A stretch of DNA of 64,000 nucleotides from Rhodospirillaceae bacterium (GTDB taxonomy: Bacteria; Pseudomonadota; Alphaproteobacteria; Dongiales; Dongiaceae). Where the stretch lies: positions 1 to 64,000 of the forward strand of contig SSEL01000075.1 of the NCBI GenBank assembly GCA_008012315.1, given 5' to 3'. The notes under the pieces are model-generated. The model was given only the letters and a program-made list of their open reading frames with translations. It did not search any database and was not told the origin of the DNA. The position numbers and the translations under genes were made by a program. Positions 17,543-25,668 of this stretch are shown one piece after another; the stretch's first letter is position 1, and every line of letters begins with the position of its first letter.

Positions 17543-17574
17543 CAAAACCTCTCTTGATTGTCAGCCGATGAATA

Positions 17575-18747
17575 TCAGTCCAGCAGGCGGCCCCGGCTGA
17601 TGACTTTGCGGGCAATGGCGGGAATGGTCAGGGCTTCTTCCGGCCGCTCCACCGGCAGCAGCACCAGATCGGCGCGGCAGCCCGGCTCGATGCCGTAATC
17701 CTTCAGCTTCATTGCCGAAGCACCGCCTTGCGTAATCACATCGAGCGCAATCCGCAGCTCGGCATCGGTGGCCCAGCCGAAACGCTCCGCGATGGCATTG
17801 CCGCGCCCCAGCATGTCGCCGGAACCGAAGGGCGACCAGGCATCGCGGATGCCGTCGGAACCACTGCAGATGACGACGCCATGCTGGCGCAGCAGCTCGA
17901 CCGGCGGCGCCGAGGTCCAACCCGGCGCCGCCGTCATCAGGGAGATGTGCAGCTCCGCCAGCTTGCCGGCGATGCGCGCCACCTGCGCCTCCGGCAGGGC
18001 GCCGAGGCAATAGGCATGGCTGATCATCACGCGTCCGGCGAGGCCGGCCGCCGCCGTCATGTGGATGATGCGCTCGATTTCCCAGCCGCCCAATTCGCCG
18101 GGATCGTGGAGATGCAGATCGATCGGCTTCCCGGAATGCTCGGCCAAAGCGAAGATCGCGCGCAGATGCCCCATCGGATCATTGTCGAAGCCGGCCGGAT
18201 CGATGCCGCCGACGACATCGGCGCCGAGCCGCATCGCCTCTTCCATCAGCTCCAGCGTGCCCGGCCGGCTGAGCAGCCCGGTCTGGGGAAAGGCGACGAG
18301 CTGCAGGGCATCCTCGGCACAAGCCTCCCGCACCCGCAGCATCGCTTCCATATGGCGCAGGCCGAATTCCGGGCTGATATCGACATGGGATCGCAGATAA
18401 AGCGTGCCGAGGCTTTGCAGATGCTTCAGCAGCGCTGTCGCCCGCTCTTCGGTCGAAGTCGGCAGAAGCGGCAGGACCTCCTGCTCATGGGCGATATATT
18501 GCCGCCGCGTCGGGCCGCCGCGATTGGAAATCCAGGGCTGCCCCCAGAAGGTCTTGTCGAGATGCAGATGGCTGTCGACGAAAGCTGGCAAGGCGATGCT
18601 GTCGACGGCCTCGATCACCGCCGTTCCTGCCGCCACGGTGGCTTTCCCCGCTGCCGCAAGCGCAGCGATGCGCCCGGCTTCGATAACGATATCAACGCGC
18701 CGCCCGTCCGACAATTGCGGCGCCCTGATCAGCAGATCGCCGGTCAT
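17575..18747 (-). CDS. Cytosine deaminase-like amidohydrolase, paralogue B
   Basis: A 390-residue paralogue of the next gene (near identical motif order: DSHLHLDKTFWGQPW, LHLHDPGELGGWEIERI, MISHAYCLGALP, GSDGIRDAWSPFGSGDML). It has the same HLHD change at the CodA catalytic Glu. The two proteins look about half identical by eye, which suggests an old duplication and two related substrates or a hetero-oligomer. ATG 18747 follows GGGGATAGG. Cytoplasmic: no signal peptide. The gene pair probably serves a heterocycle degradation route with the oxygenase cluster from 21.6 kb onward. Confidence 0.82.
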   Translation of the reverse strand: MTGDLLIRAPQLSDGRRVDIVIEAGRIAALAAAGKATVAAGTAVIEAVDSIALPAFVDSHLHLDKTFWGQPWISNRGGPTRRQYIAHEQEVLPLLPTSTEERATALLKHLQSLGTLYLRSHVDISPEFGLRHMEAMLRVREACAEDALQLVAFPQTGLLSRPGTLELMEEAMRLGADVVGGIDPAGFDNDPMGHLRAIFALAEHSGKPIDLHLHDPGELGGWEIERIIHMTAAAGLAGRVMISHAYCLGALPEAQVARIAGKLAELHISLMTAAPGWTSAPPVELLRQHGVVICSGSDGIRDAWSPFGSGDMLGRGNAIAERFGWATDAELRIALDVITQGGASAMKLKDYGIEPGCRADLVLLPVERPEEALTIPAIARKVISRGRLLD

Positions 18748-18914
18748 CCTATCCCCTCATCACATTCTTTGGCTTGCGCTTCGGCAAAGCGCTACCTGTT
18801 CGCTTCTACCATGAAGCGTCGAAATGCACCCGGCAATGAGAAATGGATAGGGTTCGGTGGGGCTACGGTTACTGCGATGAAAGGCGGGGCAGTGAGACGA
18901 TGCAAGCCATACGA

Positions 18915-18948
18915 AACGGGGCGGCGAGACGATGCCCGCCGCCCCGTT
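18915..18948 (-). terminator. Hairpin downstream of the KGG-repeat gene
   Basis: Perfect 12-base stem AACGGGGCGGCG/CGCCGCCCCGTT with a 10-base loop. On the minus strand it is followed by a short T run, so it is probably the terminator of the gene ending at 18970. Confidence 0.65.
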
Positions 18949-18969
18949 CGTCGAGGCTAGATCGCATGT

Positions 18970-19182
18970 TTACGATCTACCGCCCTTACGTCCCGCCTCT
19001 GACGCGCGTTCGCGATCATGCGCGAAGTTGCCGCCGCTTTCATGACCGCCCTTACGTCCGGCTTCGGCAGCCCGCTCGCGGTCGTTCTTGAAGTTGCCGC
19101 CGCTCTCGTGACCGCCCTTGCTGGCGATTTCACGTTGCTTGGCTTCGTCCATCGAGGCAAAACCGCGTTTATCCTGAGCCAT
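18970..19182 (-). CDS. KGG-repeat stress-induced protein
   Basis: A 70-residue hydrophilic protein. After MAQDKRGFASMDEAKQREIA comes a repeated block SKGGHESGGNFKNDRERAAE / RKGGHESGGNFAHDRERASE and a final AGRKGG. This is the KGG motif family (YciG, Con-10 relatives), desiccation and stress proteins with unknown mechanism. AAGGAG lies 6 bases before the ATG at 19182; ATG 19185 is next to it. A GGAAC-N17-GTTT sequence lies 116 bases upstream. Confidence 0.9.
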   Translation of the reverse strand: MAQDKRGFASMDEAKQREIASKGGHESGGNFKNDRERAAEAGRKGGHESGGNFAHDRERASEAGRKGGRS

Positions 19183-19297
19183 CATGGTCTCCTTAGATCG
19201 GTTGAAATAGGGCTTGATGAATTTCTGACCGCGACTTGCGGATGCCGATCGACCTGTTGCCGACCACATCCGCTTTCTGCGCCACGGTCACACTGCA

Positions 19298-19322
19298 AAC
19301 CCATGGGCTAGTCGATCGTTCC
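19298..19322 (-). promoter_or_regulatory. EcfG-type promoter candidate for the KGG gene
   Basis: Minus strand GGAAC (19322-19318), 17 bases, GTT (19300-19298). Confidence 0.6.
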
Positions 19323-19414
19323 GACGGAAAGTCGCCTCGCCTCGCATAAAAATTTTGGGCCGGAACGGCGCGTTATGTTCGCTCGATCTGCGCGCTTTAC
19401 CGCAGCCAGCAATC

Positions 19415-21274
19415 ATGCAACCCTCCGCTTCGGATGAAGCTTCCCGACCCGCTGGACGACAAATGGCTGCACGGCTGACCGAGCGATTGAAGAGTCTGGG
19501 GCATATTGCCAGCCTGGTGAATGCTGGCAGCGCCTTGCCGGAAGTCCTGTCGCTCATCGTCACCGCCGTCTGCCAGCGCTCCTCCTGGAGCAGCGCCGCC
19601 ATCATGGCGGTGGACGAAACCAGCGGCTATTCGGTGCTCGTCGCCCGCTACGATCCGCTCTTCGCCGACCGCGCCAAGCGCTCGGTCGATCGCTGGCTGC
19701 TGCAGACCAGTCCGGTGAAGACTGTGCTGGAAGCGCGCCAGACGATGATCATCGAGGATGCCCAGGCCTTGCCCGATTCCGCCGGCTACCGGCAGGAGGC
19801 GATGGAGCGCGATTACCGCACCGTCGTCCTGCTGCCCTTCACCGCGCATGACGAGCAGGGCCGCAACATGGTGCTCTCGGTGCATGCCCATGAGGTGCGC
19901 AAGGTCGATGCCGAGGAGACCGCCTTTCTCGAAACCGTGGCGCTCCTCGGATCGCTGGCGGTGGAGAAGGCCCATCGCCTGTGGCTGGAGGCGCAGCAGA
20001 ACGACTCGCTGCGCCAGGCGCTGGAGATCCATCAGCATGCCATGGAACGTGTGCTGGCGACGGAAGACAGCCAGGCTTTCGTCGATCTCTGCCGCCGCTA
20101 TCTCGACCGCACGCTGCTGCTGGTCGATCTCACCACCAACCAGGTGACCGTGGCCGGCGATGCCCAGCGCCTGAACTGGCCGGACCGCGTGCCGCCGGAA
20201 ACCTTCCGCCAATTCGCGCAAGTGGTGCGCGATGCCGATATCGGTCAGTTCGAACAGGCGCGCCGGCTGTCTTTGCTTGCCAATGCCAAGGGGGGCGGAG
20301 AAATCGAGGCGATCGTCGAGCCCTGCATCGCCGGCGGCGATGTTCTTGGCGGTATAGTGCTGTTGACCGAAGAGCGCGCGCTTGATGCCGTCGAAGCCTT
20401 GGCCGCGCAGGAATTGCGCGCCGCTTTCGCCATGCTGCTCTTGCGCCGGCGCATCCGCTTCGATGTGCAGGCGGAGACCCATGGCGAATTCTTCTCGCGC
20501 CTGTTCAGCGGCGACTGGCGCGACGAGGCGGCGACCTTCGCCCGCGCCCATCACCTGCAATTGCCGCTCGAGGAGCCGGCGCGTCTCGCGGCACTGTCTC
20601 TTGCCCCGGCTCCCGCGGGAAAAGGTGCGGCCGCCAGCAGCGCCGATATCGAACAGGCCCTCGCTCGCCTGGCCCGGCAACGTCTGCCCGGCGCCACCGC
20701 TTTCGCCGAGACCGCGGCGGCGGAAGCCGGCGGTACGACCTATATCGTCTTCCTGCCTGAACGACGCGGCGGGGCTAAGACGGCGCGGCAATTGCTCGAA
20801 CAGATGATCGAGGAAATCGCCTGGCTCTCCCAGGCCAAGCCCATAGCGTGTCTCAGCGCCCCCTGCCAGCGCCTGGAGGATTACCGCGACGCCCGGCGCG
20901 ATTGCGATCGCCTGCTGAAACTGGCGGCCCGGGTGGGCCGGCGCGGCATCGTCGAAAGCGGCGATTTCGGCCCGCTCGCCCGGCTGATCGCCATCGCCGA
21001 TCCCGATGCGCTGCGCAGCTTTGTCGAGGAGACGCTGGGGGCGATCGAGGAATACGACCGCGCCCATGACGGCAACCTGCTGCCGACCCTGGACCGCTTC
21101 CTGGCCAATAGCGGCCGCTACCAGGCAACCGCCGATGCGCTGGGCATTCACGTCACCACTTTGCGCTACCGGCTCCAGCGCCTGACCGATGTGTTCGATC
21201 TCAACCTGGAAGACCCCGATACGAGGATAGCTCTCGATGTCGCCTTGCGGGTGCGCGGCACCCTGACGGGGTGA
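19415..21274 (+). CDS. PucR/CdaR-family transcriptional regulator with GAF-like sensor
   Basis: A 619-residue regulator. The N-terminal part (about 25-190) looks like a GAF domain (SLIVTAVCQRSSWSSAAIMA, TVVLLPFTAHDEQG). A central region of about 300 residues follows. The PucR C-terminal helix-turn-helix is at about 565-612 (LDRFLANSGRYQATADALGI, HVTTLRYRLQRLTDVF). PucR-type regulators usually control purine, allantoin or related nitrogen-compound use. ATG 19415 is the first plausible start; ATG 19463 with a GGACGA site is an alternative. It sits between the amidohydrolase pair and the oxygenase operon, and is the natural candidate controller of one or both. Confidence 0.85.
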   Translation: MQPSASDEASRPAGRQMAARLTERLKSLGHIASLVNAGSALPEVLSLIVTAVCQRSSWSSAAIMAVDETSGYSVLVARYDPLFADRAKRSVDRWLLQTSPVKTVLEARQTMIIEDAQALPDSAGYRQEAMERDYRTVVLLPFTAHDEQGRNMVLSVHAHEVRKVDAEETAFLETVALLGSLAVEKAHRLWLEAQQNDSLRQALEIHQHAMERVLATEDSQAFVDLCRRYLDRTLLLVDLTTNQVTVAGDAQRLNWPDRVPPETFRQFAQVVRDADIGQFEQARRLSLLANAKGGGEIEAIVEPCIAGGDVLGGIVLLTEERALDAVEALAAQELRAAFAMLLLRRRIRFDVQAETHGEFFSRLFSGDWRDEAATFARAHHLQLPLEEPARLAALSLAPAPAGKGAAASSADIEQALARLARQRLPGATAFAETAAAEAGGTTYIVFLPERRGGAKTARQLLEQMIEEIAWLSQAKPIACLSAPCQRLEDYRDARRDCDRLLKLAARVGRRGIVESGDFGPLARLIAIADPDALRSFVEETLGAIEEYDRAHDGNLLPTLDRFLANSGRYQATADALGIHVTTLRYRLQRLTDVFDLNLEDPDTRIALDVALRVRGTLTG

Positions 21275-21343
21275 TTAGCCAGGCGGGGCCGACGTGCACG
21301 CTCTTAACCTCCTCCCCCCTTGCGGGGCCATCCGATCAAGAGG

Positions 21344-21476
21344 GCCCCCTCACCCCGCCCCTCTCCCGCGAGGGGAGAGGGAGCGCTGTTGCCGACGACC
21401 GGTCCTACGCTCCTTGCTGTGGCACAAGTGTTTCCATCTCCCTCTCCCTCACGGGAGAGGGGCGGGATGAGGGGGC
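21344..21476. repeat. Large inverted repeat (25-base arms) before the oxygenase operon
   Basis: Arms 21344-21368 and 21452-21476 match at 24 of 25 positions (GCCCCCTCACCCCGCCCC-type), with 83 bases between. Inner parts (CTCTCCC/GGGAGAG) could extend pairing. It lies after the PucR-type gene and may stop transcription. A related element is at 31431-31479. Confidence 0.8.
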
Positions 21477-21629
21477 CTGCTGACAAATGAGAAAGTGCCG
21501 TTTGTATTTTGCAGCGCACACTCTGTTTCAGAGCATAAATAACCTGCGGAATCCTTGGACTCATAGGAAGAACGCCGCCTCCCCGCCGCCTATCCTCCCC
21601 TCAAGAACCAATCGGACGGGAGGGTCCAG

Positions 21630-22172
21630 ATGTCGGAATCGGCAGCCACAACCAGCGATATTCGCGAATTGCGCCGCACGCTCGGCTGCTTCGCGACCGG
21701 CGTTACCGTCATCACCACCTTGGACGCGGCCGGCCAGCCGCGCGGCATGACGGCGAATTCCTTTACCTCCGTTTCCCTCGATCCGGCCCTGATCCTGGTC
21801 TGCGTCGCCAAATCGGCGCCGATTCTCGCCGCTTTCGAAACCGGCGAGGGCTTTGCGGTCAACATCCTGGAAGAAACCCAGCGCGATCTCTCGACCCGCT
21901 TCGCCACACCCAGCGCAGATAAATTCGCCGGCGTGACCTGGCTAGCCGGGGTCACCGGCGCGCCGGTGCTCAGCGACACGCTCGCTTATCTCGATTGCCG
22001 CCTGCATCAGCGCATCGATGCCGGCGATCATGTGATCCTGATCGGCGCCGTCGCCGATTATGGCCGCAATGATGCATCGCCCTTGCTTTTCTGCCGTGGC
22101 AGCTACGGCGCCATCGCTGCAGAGACCGCGCCCGATTTTCCGGCCGTCAGCGCCGCCGCCACCGTCAACTGA
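21630..22172 (+). CDS. Flavin reductase family protein
   Basis: A 180-residue flavin reductase (FMN-binding split barrel, HpaC/RutF-like) that would use NAD(P)H to reduce free flavin. Signature LRRTLGCFATGVTVITTLD, then MTANSFTSVSLDPALILVCV and FAVNILEETQ. ATG 21630 follows GGGAGGG. It is directly upstream (11 bases) of the luciferase-like oxygenase, so the two should form a two-component monooxygenase: this protein supplies reduced flavin, the next uses it with oxygen. Confidence 0.9.
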   Translation: MSESAATTSDIRELRRTLGCFATGVTVITTLDAAGQPRGMTANSFTSVSLDPALILVCVAKSAPILAAFETGEGFAVNILEETQRDLSTRFATPSADKFAGVTWLAGVTGAPVLSDTLAYLDCRLHQRIDAGDHVILIGAVADYGRNDASPLLFCRGSYGAIAAETAPDFPAVSAAATVN

Positions 22173-22183
22173 AGGACCGTCCG

Positions 22184-23251
22184 ATGAAATTCAGCCTCGC
22201 CATCAACCTGGAACGCATGAGCCCCAGCACCGATATGCGCGATGTCATGCGCCATACCTTGGACATGGTGCAGATGGCCGAACGTGGCGGCTTCGAGATC
22301 GCCTGGGCGGCGGAACATCATGCAATCGAAATGACCATCGCGCCCAATCCGTTCCAGATCCTCGGCTGGTGGGGCTCCCATACCAGCACCATCCGCCTCG
22401 GCACCGCCGTGGTCGTGGCGCCCTATTGGCATCCGATCCGCGTTGCCGGCGAAGCGGCGATGCTGGACCTGATGACCGGCGGCCGGCTGGAATTCGGCAT
22501 CGGCTGCGGCGCCTATCAGCGCGAATTCAACCGCATGGCCGGCGGGCTGAAGGCACAGGAAAGCGTGCCCTATATGCTCGAGATGCTGCCTTTGGTGAAG
22601 CAGCTCTGGGAAGGCGATGTCGAGCATCACGGCAAATACTGGTCCTTCCCCAAGGCGACCTCCTGCCCGAAGCCGCTGCAAAAGAACCCGCCGGTCTGGG
22701 TCGCCGCGCGCAATCCTGTTTCCTTCGACTGGGCCGTCGCCAATGACTGCAACATCATGACCTGGGCAATGACCCGCGATTTCGCCGAGGTCGAGGCCTA
22801 TAAGCAGCGTTTCGAGGACTCGCTGGCCAAGGCCCCGGCCGGCACCAAGCGCCCGCGTCTTTCCACCATGCGCCACACCGCCGTCTATGCCGGCGACAAT
22901 GACTGGGAACCCTATGTGAATTCCATGCGGCGCGTCGCCAGCCAGTTCGAGAACCTGTTCCGCGAATTGGGCGATGTCGAGAACGGCTTCCCCGAGCAGG
23001 TCGATCTCGCCGCTTTGGAGCATCGTGCGGAATACGATGCCGATATGCTGCGCACCAACCTGATGTTCGGCACGCCGGATCAGATTATCGCCAAGCTGAA
23101 GCGCTATGAAGCGCTGGGCTTCGACAATTTCATCTATTACGCCTCTTACGGCCTGCCGATGGAATTGCAGCAGAAATCCCTGAAGCTGTTCGTCGATGAG
23201 GTCATGCCGGCTTTCGCCGAGCAGCCGGTCCTGAAGAAGGTCGCGGAATAA
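22184..23251 (+). CDS. LLM-class flavin-dependent monooxygenase
   Basis: A 355-residue bacterial-luciferase-like TIM-barrel protein. Seen: FEIAWAAEHH near residue 40, IRLGTAVVVAPYWHPIRVAG, LMTGGRLEFGIGCGAYQREF and a C-terminal GTPDQIIAKLKRYEALGFDN. It needs reduced flavin from the neighbouring reductase. It is clearly not RutA by its active-site stretches, and the substrate is unknown. Good GAAGGA site upstream. The layout reductase-oxygenase-hydrolase-aldehyde dehydrogenase suggests that it starts the breakdown of the imported compound, perhaps by ring opening or oxidative C-N cleavage. Confidence 0.88.
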   Translation: MKFSLAINLERMSPSTDMRDVMRHTLDMVQMAERGGFEIAWAAEHHAIEMTIAPNPFQILGWWGSHTSTIRLGTAVVVAPYWHPIRVAGEAAMLDLMTGGRLEFGIGCGAYQREFNRMAGGLKAQESVPYMLEMLPLVKQLWEGDVEHHGKYWSFPKATSCPKPLQKNPPVWVAARNPVSFDWAVANDCNIMTWAMTRDFAEVEAYKQRFEDSLAKAPAGTKRPRLSTMRHTAVYAGDNDWEPYVNSMRRVASQFENLFRELGDVENGFPEQVDLAALEHRAEYDADMLRTNLMFGTPDQIIAKLKRYEALGFDNFIYYASYGLPMELQQKSLKLFVDEVMPAFAEQPVLKKVAE

Positions 23252-23339
23252 CCGGCGGGAACCGATGCAGCTTGCAAGCGCCGATTGGCCGGTTGTAATG
23301 CTGGGATCGGCAATGCCCGGTAACAAGGCGATTCTTCCC

Positions 23340-24080
23340 ATGACAGGCCCGATGAGAGAACGGACAGAACGCGGCGCGCTTTCCTCGCTCAAGGTCAGCA
23401 AAAGCACCGTCACCCTGCGCCAGCAGGTGCTGGATGTGCTGCGCCGCGCCATCCTGGAATTCCGCTTCAAGCCTGGCGACCGCCTGGTCGAGCGCGAATT
23501 GTGCGAGCTGACCGGCGTCAGCCGCACCAGTGTCCGCGAGGCCTTGCGCCACCTGGAATCGGAGGGCCTGGTACAGAACATCCCCAATAAGGGACCCAGC
23601 GTCGCCACGGTGACGCCGGAAGATGCCCAACATATCTATGAGGTGCGCGAGGCCCTGGAAGGTCTCGCCGGGCGCCTCTTCGCCGAACGCGCGACGACCA
23701 AGGAAATCACCGCGCTGCAAAAAGCCCTGCAGCAACTGGAAGCCGCTTTCGCCACCGGCGATACCCGCGAGATCGTGGCCGAGGCGACGCGGTTCTACGA
23801 CGTGCTGCTGGAAGGCTGCGGCAACGATCTCATCCGCGACATGATCCGCTCGCTCCATGCCCGGGTCGTCTTCCTGCGCGCGACCTCGATGTCGCAGCCC
23901 GGCCGGGCGCCCGGCAGCCTCAGCGAAATGACCAAGATCACCGAAGCCATCTGCCGCCGCGATCCCGATGCAGCGGAAGCCGCCTGCAAGGAACATGTCC
24001 GCCTGGCCCGCAACGCGGCCCACGACATGTTGCGCCGCCCGGATGTGCTTCAGCCGAATTCAGCGAGACTTACAGGGTAA
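23340..24080 (+). CDS. GntR-family regulator (FCD subfamily)
   Basis: A 246-residue regulator from ATG 23340. An in-frame ATG at 23265 would add 25 residues that do not look conserved; ATG 23352 is also possible. The winged helix (about 20-85) reads LRRAILEFRFKPGDRLVERE, LTGVSRTSVREALRHLESEG. The FCD effector domain (about 95-225) keeps the metal-type His and Asp positions in its helices (FYDVLLEGCGNDLIRDMIRS). It lies inside the operon. A TGGTATACCA palindrome just downstream at 24144-24153 is a good operator for it. Confidence 0.85.
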   Translation: MTGPMRERTERGALSSLKVSKSTVTLRQQVLDVLRRAILEFRFKPGDRLVERELCELTGVSRTSVREALRHLESEGLVQNIPNKGPSVATVTPEDAQHIYEVREALEGLAGRLFAERATTKEITALQKALQQLEAAFATGDTREIVAEATRFYDVLLEGCGNDLIRDMIRSLHARVVFLRATSMSQPGRAPGSLSEMTKITEAICRRDPDAAEAACKEHVRLARNAAHDMLRRPDVLQPNSARLTG

Positions 24081-24123
24081 GGGAGGGTTGCAATCGGCCG
24101 CTGACGAAACGGTCGAAATAGCT

Positions 24124-24153
24124 ATATTAGATAATCTCTAATATGGTATACCA
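24124..24153. promoter_or_regulatory. Palindromic operator region before the DUF1185 gene
   Basis: Two palindromes in tandem: ATATTAGA/TCTAATAT (24124-24144, 5-base loop) and perfect TGGTATACCA (24144-24153). The second has the TGGT-AT-ACCA form common for FCD-type GntR regulators. The spot is between the GntR gene and the first gene of the transport/catabolic run. Confidence 0.6.
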
Positions 24154-24226
24154 AAAACCGACAAGGGCACCGAGAAGCCCGACAAGAAACAGCCAACCCA
24201 CATAACTCATTGATTTGAAAAGAGAG

Positions 24227-24829
24227 ATGAAGATGGAACTGCAGCTCCGCAAGATTGTCACCCATACCGAGGACATTTTCATCGAAGGCGGCAAGGCCGG
24301 CTCGAAGCCGGTCCGCATGGTGGCCGCCGCCGCGGTGGTGCGCAATCCCTGGGCCGGCCGTCCGTTCGTCGAAAACCTGCGTCCCGAAATCCTCGCCATC
24401 GCCCCGAAGATCGGCGAGCATCTGGTGCCGATCATCCTTGAGCGCTGCGGCGGCAAGGACGGCGTCGAGGCCTATGGCAAGGCCGCCGTGGTCGGCAGCA
24501 ATGGCGAAGTCGAACACGCCTCCGCCCTCATCCACACCCTGCGTTTCGGCAACCTCTATCGCGAAGCGGTCGGCGGCAAGAGCTATCTCAGCTTCACCAA
24601 CAAGCGCGGCGGCCCCGGCTGCGCCATCGCCATCCCGATGACCCATAAGAATGACGAAGGCATGCGCTCGCATTACCTCACCATCGAATTCACCATCGAC
24701 GATGCGCCGGCGCCTGATGAAATCGTCGTCGCTCTCGGCGCCGCGACCGGCGGCCGCCTGCACCCGCGTATCGGCGACCGCTATATCGATATGAAGGAAA
24801 TCGAAGCGGAAAAGGCCGCGCGCGCATGA
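24227..24829 (+). CDS. DUF1185 / 'amino acid synthesis' family protein
   Basis: A 200-residue soluble protein of family PF06684 (DUF1185), named amino-acid synthesis but with no proven reaction. Seen: IVTHTEDIFIEGGK near the start, VRMVAAAAVVRNPWAGRPF, YGKAAVVGSNGEVEHASALI and GGRLHPRIGDR. ATG 24227 with AGAGAG before it; ATG 24233 is an alternative. The stop overlaps the next start (ATGA). Members recur beside luciferase-like oxygenases and hydrolases, so it is probably a small catabolic enzyme of the same route. Confidence 0.85.
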   Translation: MKMELQLRKIVTHTEDIFIEGGKAGSKPVRMVAAAAVVRNPWAGRPFVENLRPEILAIAPKIGEHLVPIILERCGGKDGVEAYGKAAVVGSNGEVEHASALIHTLRFGNLYREAVGGKSYLSFTNKRGGPGCAIAIPMTHKNDEGMRSHYLTIEFTIDDAPAPDEIVVALGAATGGRLHPRIGDRYIDMKEIEAEKAARA

Positions 24830-25668
24830 TGATGGAAGCGATTCCGCAGATCCTCGGCGGCACACGCTGCCTCGTGGAAGGCAAGCAGGACGATGGCACG
24901 CCCATCGTCCTGGTCCACGGCGTCGGGATGGATCTCTATATGTGGGACGCCGTCGCTGCGGAGCTGCGCCAATCCGGTCGAGGACAGCCCCACCGCGTCA
25001 TCCGCTATGACATGCAGGGTCATGCGGGCAGCGCCAAGCCGGCCGGCCCCTACTGCCTGGCGGATTACGTGGCGCAGCTCGACCGGCTGGCCGGTGATCT
25101 CAAGCTTGAGCGCTTCCATCTGGTCGGCTTTTCCATGGGCGGCCTGGTGGCCCAGGGTTATGCCGTCCATAACCCCGGCCGGGTCGATCATCTGGTTTTG
25201 GTCAACACGGTCTATGACCGCACGCCCGATGAGCGTGCGGCGATCACCGCGCGGGTTGCGGATGTCCGCACTGGCGGCTATCCCGCCAGTGTCGAACAGG
25301 CGATCGACCGCTGGTTCACGCCGGACTTCCGCCGCGATCACGGCGATACGGTCGAGGCGGTCCGCAAGCATATGCTGGGCAACGATCTCGAACCCTATGC
25401 CAATGCCTATGCGGTCTTCGGTTCCGCCGATGCCGAACTGGTCGACAGCGTCAGCGAGATTCCTTGTCCCACCTTGGTGATCACCGGCGCGGATGACCAG
25501 CGCTCCACTGCCGCCATGGCGCGGGCCCTGGCTGCACGCTTACCGAAAGGTCAGCTTGAGATCATTGCCGGGCAGCGTCATCTGACGCCCCTGGAAGTGC
25601 CGGGACATCTCGCGGCCTCGATCCGCAATTTCGTGACCGGTCCGCAAGCAACGAAAGCCGCTTCATGA
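24826..25668 (+). CDS. Alpha/beta-fold hydrolase
   Basis: A 280-residue alpha/beta hydrolase. Oxyanion region VLVHGVGMD, nucleophile S103 in GFSMGG, acid Asp in TGADDQRS and His in GQRHLTPLE, so the triad is complete. Closest in feel to enol-lactonases and RutD-like carbamate or amide hydrolases. No signal peptide. Translation is coupled to the preceding gene (ATGA) and to the following aldehyde dehydrogenase (ATGA), so the three products are made together. Confidence 0.87.
   Translation: MMMEAIPQILGGTRCLVEGKQDDGTPIVLVHGVGMDLYMWDAVAAELRQSGRGQPHRVIRYDMQGHAGSAKPAGPYCLADYVAQLDRLAGDLKLERFHLVGFSMGGLVAQGYAVHNPGRVDHLVLVNTVYDRTPDERAAITARVADVRTGGYPASVEQAIDRWFTPDFRRDHGDTVEAVRKHMLGNDLEPYANAYAVFGSADAELVDSVSEIPCPTLVITGADDQRSTAAMARALAARLPKGQLEIIAGQRHLTPLEVPGHLAASIRNFVTGPQATKAAS

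Noticed and set aside
22184..23251. RutA pyrimidine oxygenase
   Set aside because: The active-site stretches differ from RutA and the partner genes rutB, rutC and rutG are absent.
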